Part shown: one piece after another, positions 23,144-31,303 of the stretch
Position numbering within the stretch: position 1 is the stretch's first letter
How the letters are laid out: each line of letters begins with the position of its first letter
DNA from: a virus
IMG/VR virus record: IMGVR_UViG_3300050132_000084
Span: 64,001 to 128,000 of that record
Length of the DNA stretch: 64,000 bases
Reading direction: 5' to 3' (one strand)
Program-made: the position numbers and the translations under genes
Notes under the pieces: model-generated
Seen by the model: the letters and a program-made list of their open reading frames with translations, nothing else
Database searches by the model: none
What the model was told of the DNA's origin: nothing

Positions 23144-24393
23144 AACCATTTAAAGAATTTTTAGCACTGATCGAAGCTGCAATTGATCGTGGTGATCATC
23201 TTGAAGTCACCACAGACTATCATAAAGAAGGTAGGATTCCGGGTACAGCAATTGAACATCGTGGAAACCAAGATGCCTATGGACATGCTGGTATCGGTGG
23301 TGCTGATCATGTTGTCAATCATATAATGAAGAAAGCTGATACTAATCTGGCACATAAAACTGCCGATGAATATTCACATGATAATCTTGGACATGGATAT
23401 GAGAATCATACAATCCATCCTGAATCCAGTCTGAAGAAACAATATGTCATTGGTCAAGCATACAAACATGCTGTTGATGGGAAACCAGAATACAAGAAAG
23501 CTGTATTTGATGATTATACCAAAAACCGTCCAGACATCATTAAACACACCAAGGCGACTGATTATGATTCACTGGTAGCGGGATCATACCATCATCTTGC
23601 AAAGGAAACTAACAAGCAATTTGAACGGTTGCCTGTCAAAATGCAATATCATGATGGACATCTTGGATATCACAATTCCGGTGAGGCCATGCGTGATGTA
23701 CATCTACACAATAATTTGACAGTTTATCGTGGTGGTGATCAACATGAATTCCTGCATAATGTTGACAAGAAGAATGGACTGAATGAAAATGAAAAATTCC
23801 GTGCTGTCCATGATTATTTTGGACATGCCGTACATGGTAATCAATTTGGGCCGAAGGGTGAAGAAGTAGCACATAGTGCACATCAGAAATTATTCACTCC
23901 TGCATCACATGTTGCATTAGCATCTGAAACACGTGGACAAAATTCACTGGTAAATTACAGTCATCACAATCTTGAATTACAGAAATCCATGGAAGACTCT
24001 CGTGGACTTAAACGTGCTGCATTAAACCGTGGTGATCATTCTGATGCAAATGCCCATTCTGAACAATTACGACATCTTGGTGGACAATGGAAATATGCTG
24101 ATCAAAAGGCCGTAGCACTACCATCAGCAATGTTGAATCCACACTTTGATGGTAGTGTACCAGAACACATTAAATCCATCCTGCATGATCCTGAAGCAAA
24201 AAATAATTCCGAATATGATGTTGACAAAGATAAACATAGTCTGGTACAATTGGCTAAACACCATAATACTTCTTCGCATAATACGAAGCATGGTGGTATA
24301 TTAGACCACGATAAGGCCCATGATGACCTGAAGCATATTGCATCAGTCCATGGATACCATTCGTTGAGCCGTAATCCATTTGTGAAGGAATAA
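23140..24393 (+). CDS. Large putative packaged effector with capsid-targeting-like N terminus
   Basis: 417 residues, starting MKPFKEFLALIE, one of five proteins here with this N-terminal motif. Very histidine-rich. The region FRAVHDYFGHAVHGNQFGPK (about 226-245) and the following SETRGQNSLVNY belongs to a conserved domain I recall from large phage polyvalent or virion-associated proteins, with an earlier TVYRGG. Conserved HDYFGH suggests an enzyme, but none is established. It sits in the late lysozyme operon, consistent with a virion component. Confidence 0.6.
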   Translation: MKPFKEFLALIEAAIDRGDHLEVTTDYHKEGRIPGTAIEHRGNQDAYGHAGIGGADHVVNHIMKKADTNLAHKTADEYSHDNLGHGYENHTIHPESSLKKQYVIGQAYKHAVDGKPEYKKAVFDDYTKNRPDIIKHTKATDYDSLVAGSYHHLAKETNKQFERLPVKMQYHDGHLGYHNSGEAMRDVHLHNNLTVYRGGDQHEFLHNVDKKNGLNENEKFRAVHDYFGHAVHGNQFGPKGEEVAHSAHQKLFTPASHVALASETRGQNSLVNYSHHNLELQKSMEDSRGLKRAALNRGDHSDANAHSEQLRHLGGQWKYADQKAVALPSAMLNPHFDGSVPEHIKSILHDPEAKNNSEYDVDKDKHSLVQLAKHHNTSSHNTKHGGILDHDKAHDDLKHIASVHGYHSLSRNPFVKE

Positions 24394-24395
24394 TG

Positions 24396-24566
24396 ATGAA
24401 TAGCAATAAACCAAGCCGAAATGCTGAACGAATTCTGAATGAAGCATTGGAACATCTTGACAAATCGGATGATCCACTGGAATATCATTTGCCAGAATCT
24501 GTAACAAGTCTTGACAAAGCATATATTCTTGCTGTATTATATCGTGTCATTTCAACTATCGACTAA
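24396..24566 (+). CDS. Hypothetical protein, 56 aa
   Basis: MNSNKPSRNAERILNEALEH..., helical. Overlaps the TAATGATG end of the previous gene and is followed by a terminator, closing the late lysozyme operon. Confidence 0.55.
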   Translation: MNSNKPSRNAERILNEALEHLDKSDDPLEYHLPESVTSLDKAYILAVLYRVISTID

Positions 24567-24584
24567 CGATAAGTAATGTAATAC

Positions 24585-24612
24585 CGGGCAACACTTCCAC
24601 GTTGCCCGTTCA
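24585..24612 (+). terminator. Probable terminator
   Basis: CGGGCAAC (24585-24592) pairs perfectly with GTTGCCCG (24601-24608), loop ACTTCCAC. T-run is weak (TTCAATGTT). Confidence 0.6.
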
Positions 24613-24641
24613 ATGTTCTAGTAGTACAAACATCATTTTGC

Positions 24642-24670
24642 TTGACTGTTCTCAAACTTTCAGGTACAAT
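24642..24670 (+). promoter_or_regulatory. sigma70-type promoter
   Basis: TTGACT 24642-24647, 17-base spacer, TACAAT 24665-24670. Confidence 0.65.
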
Positions 24671-24703
24671 ATAAGATAATTAACTTGTAAAAGGAATACC
24701 ATC

Positions 24704-25192
24704 ATGAGAAAACTATTCTTATTTTTAGTATTATCATTAACAATATTCAGTGGTGTGGTTCATGCTGAAACCATTAGACCTGAAGTTCAATGTATGGCTG
24801 AAGCGATATATTCAGAAAGCCGTGCTGAACCATATGCAGGGCAATTGGCCGTGGCTACAGTCATTATCAATCGCACTGAAGATTCTCGCTATCCCAATAC
24901 CGTGTGCGGAGTGGTTAGACAAGGAACACACTATTCCTGTCAATTTCAAGGATTGTGTGGTAAACATGATACATCCAAATATAATAAATCACAATGGGAA
25001 ACCTGTGTTGATATTGCTAACCACGTGATTTACTTTGGTAAACGATTAGAATCCGTGTATAAAAAACATGGGCTATGGTTTCATAATAGACAAGTTGATC
25101 CACCATGGGCGCACACAAAGCATCGTATCATTGTTATTGGTGGACATCTATTCTATGGTGATAATACACAATTCATTGTTGCATCAAATTAA
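24704..25192 (+). CDS. SleB-type cell-wall hydrolase with signal peptide
   Basis: 162 residues. Signal peptide of about 21 residues ending VVHAET; the mature domain CMAEAIYSESRAEPYAGQLA plus VATVIINR and CGVVRQG is the SleB/CwlJ lytic-transglycosylase fold (Glu in AEAIYSE probably catalytic). Exported, so it can act from the periplasm without a holin. The sigma70-like promoter suggests expression outside the late class, separate from the lysozyme. Confidence 0.85.
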   Translation: MRKLFLFLVLSLTIFSGVVHAETIRPEVQCMAEAIYSESRAEPYAGQLAVATVIINRTEDSRYPNTVCGVVRQGTHYSCQFQGLCGKHDTSKYNKSQWETCVDIANHVIYFGKRLESVYKKHGLWFHNRQVDPPWAHTKHRIIVIGGHLFYGDNTQFIVASN

Positions 25193-25195
25193 TTT

Positions 25196-25399
25196 ATGAA
25201 ACCATTTACAGAATGGATGAAACAACAAACTTCATCACAGCCAGAAAATGAAGAATTGCCTGAAGGTCTTTATATTAAAGATGGATCAGTATTTGCTACA
25301 TGTCTAAGATGTGAAGAAAAATATGAAATATTTTGTGATATATCAGAATTTATTGAAGATATGTCATACTGTGGTCGTTCACAATATTGCCTACCTTAA
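25196..25399 (+). CDS. Small zinc-finger protein with capsid-targeting-like N terminus
   Basis: 67 residues. MKPFTEWMKQQTSSQPENEE resembles the other MKxFxxF starts, although less closely (W in place of F). Cysteines CLRCEEKYEIFC and YCGRSQYC may bind zinc. Directly follows the SleB gene. Confidence 0.55.
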   Translation: MKPFTEWMKQQTSSQPENEELPEGLYIKDGSVFATCLRCEEKYEIFCDISEFIEDMSYCGRSQYCLP

Positions 25400-25401
25400 C
25401 C

Positions 25402-25803
25402 ATGTGGAAAACCGTGAATAAATCCGATACATTCGTGAAGAACATGCTGGAAAACGATGGTTACAACGTGTGCTATCATGTTCCCGGCAAGATGGAAGTG
25501 ATGAAGCGTAAGCCCGGTGCTATGCGCGTGTATATCCATGTTCTTGTTGGAACCACTCTGCCGCATAAATGTCAAATTAAGGTTCAGAATTATACCAATA
25601 GTCCTGAATATAAAGAAATCTTTGATAAGTACGATTCGAATGTCTATGATTATGTACCTATAGGTTCAATTGTTGAATACAATAAAGAAACTATAAATTC
25701 TCATGATGATTATTCAGAAGTATTGACACCAGATGAAAATTCTGGTATAATGGTTGCCTCAGTTGAAGAAGGTGAAATAACACTGGAATCACTGTTTTCT
25801 TAA
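25402..25803 (+). CDS. Hypothetical protein, 133 aa
   Basis: Start uncertain (weak ribosome site; ATG 25402 chosen). The first 50 codons are GC-richer than the rest. Acidic C-terminal half contains an internal promoter for the gp33-like gene. No domain recognised. Confidence 0.6.
   Translation: MWKTVNKSDTFVKNMLENDGYNVCYHVPGKMEVMKRKPGAMRVYIHVLVGTTLPHKCQIKVQNYTNSPEYKEIFDKYDSNVYDYVPIGSIVEYNKETINSHDDYSEVLTPDENSGIMVASVEEGEITLESLFS
25723..25751 (+). promoter_or_regulatory. sigma70-type promoter inside the preceding gene
   Basis: TTGACA 25723-25728, 17-base spacer, extended TGGTATAAT ending 25751; likely drives the 33-59-32 group. Confidence 0.75.
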
Positions 25804-25816
25804 TTTGAAGGGGAAT

Positions 25817-26113
25817 ATGAGTAACAAGTTTCAACAGATGACAGAATCAATGAGTGATATTGATTTCACAGACGTGTACGCGATCACAAAGGTTTTCAAG
25901 ACTGAATCAGAATTTAGTCAATATATTGAAACCACAGCAATGTCTTCAGGTGACTCACTGATCGACACAATCCTAACCTACTGTGACACCAATGATATCG
26001 ATGAAGAATTAATTGCAAAATTAATCTCAACATCATTAAAAGAAAAAATCCATCTAGAAGCTGTTGAATTACGACTTCTTGGATCAATAGAATCAGGTGT
26101 ACTTGACATTTAA
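25817..26113 (+). CDS. 33: gp33-like late transcription coactivator
   Basis: 98 residues. In T4, gp33 links RNA polymerase and the sliding clamp (gp45) so that late promoters fire. Here SLIDTILTYCDTNDIDEELI and AKLISTSLKEKIHLEAV align with the T4 gp33 core (helix, 'ENSIPETQFAKFIPSGIIEKI'). ATG 25817 is used, with AGGGG upstream. Position immediately before gene 59 and 32, as in T4, supports it. Its presence explains the TATAAATA boxes near virion genes. Confidence 0.75.
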   Translation: MSNKFQQMTESMSDIDFTDVYAITKVFKTESEFSQYIETTAMSSGDSLIDTILTYCDTNDIDEELIAKLISTSLKEKIHLEAVELRLLGSIESGVLDI

Positions 26114-26119
26114 TTTATA

Positions 26120-26701
26120 GTGAACCCATTTGAAGCACATCAATTAATAATCTCTCTTAAAACTCATTTCAACGTAGCATCCTACAATTGGTTTAAATGT
26201 AAAGGTCGTACTAAAGGATGTACTTTAGAAAAGTTCGATAATAGTAAAACCAAATTCAGGGTTGAACAATTAGCTAAGAAATATGAAGTTTATGAGGTAC
26301 GTGATTATTGTTTAGCCAATCTAGTCCATGATACAAAGTGGACGGTCTTTGATCCACAATCGGATTATCGTTACCAAAAATTCAAAGGAAATAAAGCTGC
26401 AAGGAAATACAAATTTCAAAATGAAGTAAAAATCCTCTACAACTATTCACAATCCCATAGCATTCCACATGCTGATATCTTCAAAGATATTGATGGTAAT
26501 TGTGTCGCACTCAATTCATTTCTAGGTGGTGATCTATCAATCGATAGCTTTGTCATTCTCGATATGGTTAATCCATTCATATATGGATTATGTACTGACA
26601 ACATCAAGAGAAATCTATGTCAGACAGCAGCAAAATATCAACCATTCGTCAAAGTAAAATTAGATGAATTTGTTGAAATTGAAGAAAAATTAAGGTACTA
26701 A
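26120..26701 (+). CDS. 59: gp59-like replicative helicase loader
   Basis: 193 residues from a GTG start. Loads the gp41 helicase onto gp32-coated forks. N-terminal FNVASYNWFKCKGRTKG and KFRVEQLAKKYEVYEV match the T4 gp59 stretch KYDVIKYNW...FFQKLSEKYKL; it is all-helical and basic, slightly shorter than T4 (217). Located between 33 and 32 as in T4. Confidence 0.8.
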   Translation: MNPFEAHQLIISLKTHFNVASYNWFKCKGRTKGCTLEKFDNSKTKFRVEQLAKKYEVYEVRDYCLANLVHDTKWTVFDPQSDYRYQKFKGNKAARKYKFQNEVKILYNYSQSHSIPHADIFKDIDGNCVALNSFLGGDLSIDSFVILDMVNPFIYGLCTDNIKRNLCQTAAKYQPFVKVKLDEFVEIEEKLRY

Positions 26702-26776
26702 ATATTATACCACATCAATACAAACGATGTGATTAAATCGGAATATAAACTCCACTTACATAAGGTATTAAATCAA

Positions 26777-27772
26777 ATGTCAAAACTATCTGAACTCCGC
26801 AAATCCCGTAATTCATTCGAAAAACTAAACAAAGATATTGAGAACAACAAAAATGCTTCTAAGGATTATTCCGACGAACGCTACTGGCAATGTTCGCAAG
26901 ATGATTCAAAGAATGGTCAAGCTGTCATTCGCTTCCTACCAGCATACGCTGAAGGTGATGAAGCACCATTCGTCAAAATGTTCAGACATAGTTTCAAAGG
27001 GCCAACCAATAAATGGTATGTTGAGAACTGCCTATCAACACTAGGACAAAATGATCCATGTGTGGAATCAAATAACTTACTATGGGAATCTGGAACCAAA
27101 GAAAATAAAGAATTGGTTCAGGGTATTCAGGGTAAGAATGCCCGTAAGCGTAAGACTGATTACCACAGTAATATTCTAGTGATTAGTGATCCTGCTAAAC
27201 CAGAGAATAATGGTAAGGTGTTTTTATTCAAGTATGGTCAATCAATTTTTGGTCATATTGAATCAGCAGTTAATCCAGAATTTGCTGATGATAAACCAAA
27301 GAATCCATTTGATGTTGATGAAGGATATAATTTCCGTCTACGCATGATTCAGAAAGATGGTTATGCAAACTTTGATAAATCATCATGGTCTGAGTCACCA
27401 TCTGCAATTGCTGATAGTGATGAAGAAATTGAAGCTATCTTGAATAAATGTTATTCATTGAGTGAAATCATTGCACCTGATAAATTCAAGTCATATGCTG
27501 ATTTGAAGAAGCGTTTGGATATGGTTTTGGGTAATAAATCAGCATCAGAGAAAAATGAAGAAAAAGGATTGTCTGATGAAGATGCAGAATTCTTGCGTCA
27601 ATCTATCAAATCTGCTGAACCAAAAGTTGAAGATAAACCAAAGCGTACTAAGGATGCTGCAAAGCCTGAAGCACCAGTAGAACAACCACGAATCGCACCT
27701 GAAGATTTACCAGATGCCGGTGGTTCTGATGAAGATGATATGGATTATTTCTCACGATTGGCTAACGAGTAA
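26777..27772 (+). CDS. 32: gp32-like single-stranded DNA-binding protein
   Basis: 331 residues. Coats ssDNA in replication, recombination and repair. N-terminal KLSELRKSRNSFEKLN (cooperativity domain), NGQAVIRFLPAY, then the zinc region with His in FRHSF, C in ENCLSTLGQNDPC (C-x9-C) but the last T4 cysteine replaced by Ser (CVES). C-terminal tail is acidic (PDAGGSDEDDMDYFSRL). ATG 26777 chosen with AAGG upstream. A bidirectional terminator follows. Confidence 0.9.
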   Translation: MSKLSELRKSRNSFEKLNKDIENNKNASKDYSDERYWQCSQDDSKNGQAVIRFLPAYAEGDEAPFVKMFRHSFKGPTNKWYVENCLSTLGQNDPCVESNNLLWESGTKENKELVQGIQGKNARKRKTDYHSNILVISDPAKPENNGKVFLFKYGQSIFGHIESAVNPEFADDKPKNPFDVDEGYNFRLRMIQKDGYANFDKSSWSESPSAIADSDEEIEAILNKCYSLSEIIAPDKFKSYADLKKRLDMVLGNKSASEKNEEKGLSDEDAEFLRQSIKSAEPKVEDKPKRTKDAAKPEAPVEQPRIAPEDLPDAGGSDEDDMDYFSRLANE

Positions 27773-27774
27773 AC

Positions 27775-27796
27775 AAAGGGGCGCAAGCCCCTTTTT
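27775..27796. terminator. Bidirectional terminator between gp32 and the tape-measure-like gene
   Basis: AAAGGGGC-GCAA-GCCCCTTT with T-runs on both strands; ends both convergent transcripts. Confidence 0.9.
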
Positions 27797-30002
27797 ACAT
27801 TGCCGTGAAACTATTAGATAGAGTCTTAGTAAAATAATTTTCTCTATCTCTTGGTGATGCAGTCACTGTTGGTGCAGCCATACCACCGCTAGATGCTGGT
27901 GCAGCAGTAGTGGAATTGTTTGTAATGATGACAGGTGGTGCTGGTTGCGCTGCTGCATCATCCTTAGCTGTTTGTGCATCGTTTGATACTTCTGCCACAC
28001 CACTAGATGCAGCCTTCTTAGCTTTATATGCTGCTACACCTTCGGCAGTTATTTCATTGGCAGTTTTTTCATGCTTACCAAAATGATCAAATATATCTGA
28101 ACCGATTGAACCACTACCACCAAGCATTTTTGATGCACCTTCGTATGCACTGTTGATACCTTGTCCTGCTATTCTACCGCCGTTCATAGCATATTCAAAT
28201 GGATTAAGTTTATCCATTAATCCACCTTTAGGTATAATGGAGTCAACTTTACCACCATCGGCAATATCCGATACACCATGAAATACAGCCAAACCTGCTG
28301 CCAATGGTGCAGCAACTTTCCCTGCTAATTTTCCCGCACCTTTTAATAGACCACCAGCTTTACTTAAACCACCTTCAGCTAAATCACCAAGCGTATTCAT
28401 AATTCCACCACCTTCATCTTTCTCATCATTATTTTTTGCTTCCGGTGCAGCAGCAACCGCATCAGGTTCTTTTTCTAATTCTTCACCAGCTTTCATATCC
28501 ATTGTGGACGCAGTTGATGCACTTGGTAACTTACCCATAGCCACACCAGCCAATGTTTTATTTGGTGCCTCTATTGGTTCATGACTACTTAATGCACCTT
28601 TAATTGCCTTTGACATAGATGTTTCTGTTGGGTGTTTTTCACCTTCACTTACATTTTTATCAAATTCATGAAGTTCTTTAGATGCTGCATGTGATGCATT
28701 CTCTATTGCATCTAATTTTGCACCTGTACTTTTACTTGATCGTGTTTCTACTTCTTTTTGTTCAGGCTTTGGTGAATATCCCAATAATATTGGTGCAGCC
28801 TCAGTTTTAGGTTTTGTTCGTAGTGTCTCAGTGTATTCAGCATCCTCTGCATCAGTTTTAGGTTTTGTTCGTAGTGTCTCAGTGTATTCAGCATCCTCTG
28901 CATCAGTTTTAGGTTTTGTTCGTAGTGTCTCAGTGTATTCAGCATCCTCTGCATCATCATTTTTATGGTGTACCTTGGCTTCCGGTTCCTGTGATTCCTT
29001 TTCTTTTTTATCATTACCAATACGTTCAAGCATATCACCAAGTTTACCACCAACCTTCTCTACAATGAGATTGGATATGGTTAATTTTTCCATCTTATCT
29101 GACATGCCAGAACCTTTGTTCTTTTCAGCATGTTTAACAAGCCCTTCAACCATTTTTTCAAGTGATGATTTTTCATCACTCTTACCACCACCAAATAAAC
29201 CTTTGTTCTTTTCAGCATGTTTAACAAGCCCTTCAACCATTTTTTCAAGTGATGATTTTTCATCACTCTTACCACCAAATAAACCTTTTTGTGCTTTTTC
29301 TGCTTCACCTAACGCCTTGGCAGTTGCAAATTCATCTTGCTTAGGCTTCTTATTACCAGCAAACATTCTATAAACTAATGAATCCTGTTCATTCTTACTA
29401 GCTTTCCATTTGCGATCATTTTTTGCACGATTAGGATCAACCTTAGAAGAATCTCTACCTTCAGTTGCCAATGATTCAAGATATTTTTTTACACCTTCAT
29501 CACCATCAGCAGCATGAATGTCTTTTACAATAGCAGTTAAATCTTTATGAAATTTTTCTGCGTCAGCATTTTCATCTTGACGATACTGAATAAAAGCATC
29601 TGTCAATCCTTTAAATACTTCTTTCTGTTCTTCAGAAGCCTTCTCTAATATTTTATTAGAATCAGCACTAGAATTTACAAACTGACTATATGTTTTGTCT
29701 ACTTGATCTAGATCACCTTTGAATGCTTTATTCTGTGCTTCTACAGAATTTTTAAGGATATCACCAATATTCGTTAGATTTGCTTCAAATTTATCCGTGA
29801 TGAACTTTATGTCACCTGTAGGTGAATCATCCTTCTTATCCTTCTTATCCTGCTTGGCCGCTGGTTGTGTAGCCTGTGGCATCTCACGTTCTTGTTCAGG
29901 TGGTGTAGCACTATTGACAGGACGTTGTTTAGGCTTTCTCTTTGGTGGTGTAATCACAACCACAGGAGTATTTTCTGTTACAGTATCGTCTTTATTATCC
30001 AT
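27795..30002 (-). CDS. Tape-measure / gp29-like virion protein with tandem repeats
   Basis: 735 residues, low complexity, helical N-terminal half, a glycine/alanine hydrophobic segment near residues 555-585 (LAGKVAAPLAAGLAVFHG) and a C-terminal tail of the type PPVIITNNSTTAAPASSGG plus PSPRDRENYF-like ending seen in phage tape-measure or hub proteins. Two kinds of perfect tandem repeat lie in the middle: DAEDAEYTETLRTKPKT x3 and LFGGKSDEKSSLEKMVEGL... x2. Downstream of gp26 and its frameshift extension, the usual place of a tape measure. Assignment to T4 gp29 function is inference. Confidence 0.55.
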   Translation of the reverse strand: MDNKDDTVTENTPVVVITPPKRKPKQRPVNSATPPEQEREMPQATQPAAKQDKKDKKDDSPTGDIKFITDKFEANLTNIGDILKNSVEAQNKAFKGDLDQVDKTYSQFVNSSADSNKILEKASEEQKEVFKGLTDAFIQYRQDENADAEKFHKDLTAIVKDIHAADGDEGVKKYLESLATEGRDSSKVDPNRAKNDRKWKASKNEQDSLVYRMFAGNKKPKQDEFATAKALGEAEKAQKGLFGGKSDEKSSLEKMVEGLVKHAEKNKGLFGGGKSDEKSSLEKMVEGLVKHAEKNKGSGMSDKMEKLTISNLIVEKVGGKLGDMLERIGNDKKEKESQEPEAKVHHKNDDAEDAEYTETLRTKPKTDAEDAEYTETLRTKPKTDAEDAEYTETLRTKPKTEAAPILLGYSPKPEQKEVETRSSKSTGAKLDAIENASHAASKELHEFDKNVSEGEKHPTETSMSKAIKGALSSHEPIEAPNKTLAGVAMGKLPSASTASTMDMKAGEELEKEPDAVAAAPEAKNNDEKDEGGGIMNTLGDLAEGGLSKAGGLLKGAGKLAGKVAAPLAAGLAVFHGVSDIADGGKVDSIIPKGGLMDKLNPFEYAMNGGRIAGQGINSAYEGASKMLGGSGSIGSDIFDHFGKHEKTANEITAEGVAAYKAKKAASSGVAEVSNDAQTAKDDAAAQPAPPVIITNNSTTAAPASSGGMAAPTVTASPRDRENYFTKTLSNSFTAM
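28801..28955. repeat. 51-bp in-frame tandem repeat, three copies
   Basis: Three nearly identical 51-bp units encoding 17 residues each (AEDAEYTETLRTKPKT region) in the tape-measure-like gene. Confidence 0.9.
29110..29283. repeat. About 84-bp in-frame tandem repeat, two copies
   Basis: Two copies encoding SDEKSSLEKMVEGLVKHAEK with GLFGG spacer; copies differ by one glycine codon. Confidence 0.85.
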
Positions 30003-30306
30003 TAGGCGTTTCTACTTTATTATTGATTCCAGCTTGAATTTCATTTCGTTGCATATTCTCTTTACCATGACTATAACTATATGATCCGATGAATGCACCA
30101 AAACTCAAATGAAATATTGATCCACCCTGTGTGGTTAATGGAACCCATGTTACCAATGGTTGCTTCATATAAAAACTATATAAACCTAGTAGTATTGGTG
30201 CAAATAGAAAATCAAATAGGCAAATGACAATATAAGTCATAGCCGCAATAGGTCTCCAATATCTATTGATCCATGCTTCACCACTACGTCTATGTCTCGT
30301 TGCCAT
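29995..30306 (-). CDS. Holin-like membrane protein
   Basis: 103 residues with two or three membrane helices (WRPIAAMTYIVICLFDFLFA, LLGLYSF, SFGAFIGSYSYS). The pattern RYWRPIAAM...LTTQGGSIFHLSFGA...GKE is that of a phage holin family found in cyanophage-like and other myoviruses. Holin would let the lysozyme reach peptidoglycan. It shares the late minus operon with gp26 and the tape-measure-like gene; its stop overlaps the next start. Confidence 0.65.
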   Translation of the reverse strand: MATRHRRSGEAWINRYWRPIAAMTYIVICLFDFLFAPILLGLYSFYMKQPLVTWVPLTTQGGSIFHLSFGAFIGSYSYSHGKENMQRNEIQAGINNKVETPNG

Positions 30307-30309
30307 ATT

Positions 30310-30438
30310 TTATCCAAACTTTGCCATTTGTTGTCGAAGGTTTCTATCCTGTGCTTCTTTTTCTAACTGTTGCTTCAATAATGAAATGAAAACTGAGTAT
30401 TCCCACGGCAACATATTCTCTTGTTCAGTTATACTCAT
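30310..30438 (-). CDS. gp51-like / frameshift extension of gp26 (42 aa if started at its own ATG)
   Basis: MSITEQENMLPWEYSVFISL, ending RQQMAKFG. The sequence resembles the extended part of tail assembly chaperones (the ...TEQENMLPWE pattern). There is no ribosome site before its ATG, and the same frame is open upstream without a stop to the T7 run at the end of gp26, so it is probably made as a -1 frameshift fusion. Lies directly before the holin-like and tape-measure-like genes. Confidence 0.6.
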   Translation of the reverse strand: MSITEQENMLPWEYSVFISLLKQQLEKEAQDRNLRQQMAKFG

Positions 30439-30503
30439 TTTGTGGTGATAAAACAATGCAAATTGAGTTTGGTACAAATTAGCAAGAGTTTCGTATGCTG
30501 CCG

Positions 30504-31202
30504 TTATGCAAAAAAATTTTCTAGTCCTACCATCAAATATTTATTATTTTCTCCACATTTTGAACATATATGTTCAAAATCATGTTTTAATACTGGAATT
30601 GTCTTGAAAAATTTCTCAATCATTTCCATTTGCTTTGTAGTCAATGATTCCACGAACATGATTAATTCTTCTCTAGTTTCATCCTTTACACTTTTAATCG
30701 ACTTATCATCAAACACCGATTCAATACAATCTAGGACAGTATTAAAAACTGTTTCTGTAGAATAATTCAATGTGAGATTATCCAATTGACTTGTAGTTGG
30801 ATACTTCATTATGACACCAAGTTTATCTGACAGTAAAATCTTCTTGGTATGGTCTGGATTATAGATAACATTGACATCCAATATACTCAAATTATAATCT
30901 TCTTTTTCTTTACATTTTTTACATGTCAATGTCAATTCAATATTTTCACCAACAGACTTTGCACGAATCATCAAGAAAATATATTCAAGATCAAAATTCG
31001 GTAATGATTCAACATCCAGTACATTGAACGTACAGTTATCCACACATGATTGCATTGCTAACAACATTTCCTGTGAGGAACCATTGGATGCCAACAATAT
31101 TTGCTTACTTTCTTTGACAGTGAAGCCGCGATATGTTATAATCCTTTTTGTTGAAGGTTGAGTCAATTGGAATACTGGAATATCGTTTTTCGGGAATGTC
31201 AT
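30504..31202 (-). CDS. 26: gp26-like baseplate hub assembly protein (T4_baseplate family)
   Basis: 232 residues. Begins MTFPKNDIPVFQLTQPSTKR, contains a putative zinc site (CKKCKEKEDYN, residues about 93-103, and HICSKCGENNKY near 212), and the helical middle typical of the T4 base plate protein family. In T4, gp26 acts in hub assembly with gp51. The gene ends GLENFFA with the slippery sequence T TTT TTT four bases before the stop. Late promoter-like CATAAATA lies upstream. Confidence 0.8.
   Translation of the reverse strand: MTFPKNDIPVFQLTQPSTKRIITYRGFTVKESKQILLASNGSSQEMLLAMQSCVDNCTFNVLDVESLPNFDLEYIFLMIRAKSVGENIELTLTCKKCKEKEDYNLSILDVNVIYNPDHTKKILLSDKLGVIMKYPTTSQLDNLTLNYSTETVFNTVLDCIESVFDDKSIKSVKDETREELIMFVESLTTKQMEMIEKFFKTIPVLKHDFEHICSKCGENNKYLMVGLENFFA
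30508..30516 (-). other. Candidate -1 ribosomal frameshift site (U UUU UUU)
   Basis: Minus-strand codons AAT TTT TTT GCA TAA. Slipping back one base on the seven T gives TTT TTT TGC ATA ACG..., open for 66 further residues to 30310. Confidence 0.6.
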
Positions 31203-31232
31203 AATAATTTAATCCTTTTTGTTGTAATTGTA

Positions 31233-31240
31233 TATTTATG
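31233..31240 (-). promoter_or_regulatory. T4-late-like promoter (CATAAATA)
   Basis: One mismatch to TATAAATA, 31 bases before gp26. Would drive gp26-holin-tape measure. Confidence 0.55.
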
Positions 31241-31241
31241 C

Positions 31242-31269
31242 TTAACAAGGATAAAATATCCTGTATAAT
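31242..31269 (+). promoter_or_regulatory. sigma70-type promoter, ATTnTATnG class
   Basis: TTAACA 31242-31247, 16-base spacer, TATAAT 31264-31269, then TGATTGTATTG. Confidence 0.75.
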
Positions 31270-31303
31270 TGATTGTATTGTATACGTTGAATAGGAGAAC
31301 AAT

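Noticed and set aside
28831-29373. 180-residue plus-strand frame opposite the tape-measure-like gene
   Set aside because: Serine- and proline-rich antisense of the tandem repeats; no ribosome site or promoter.
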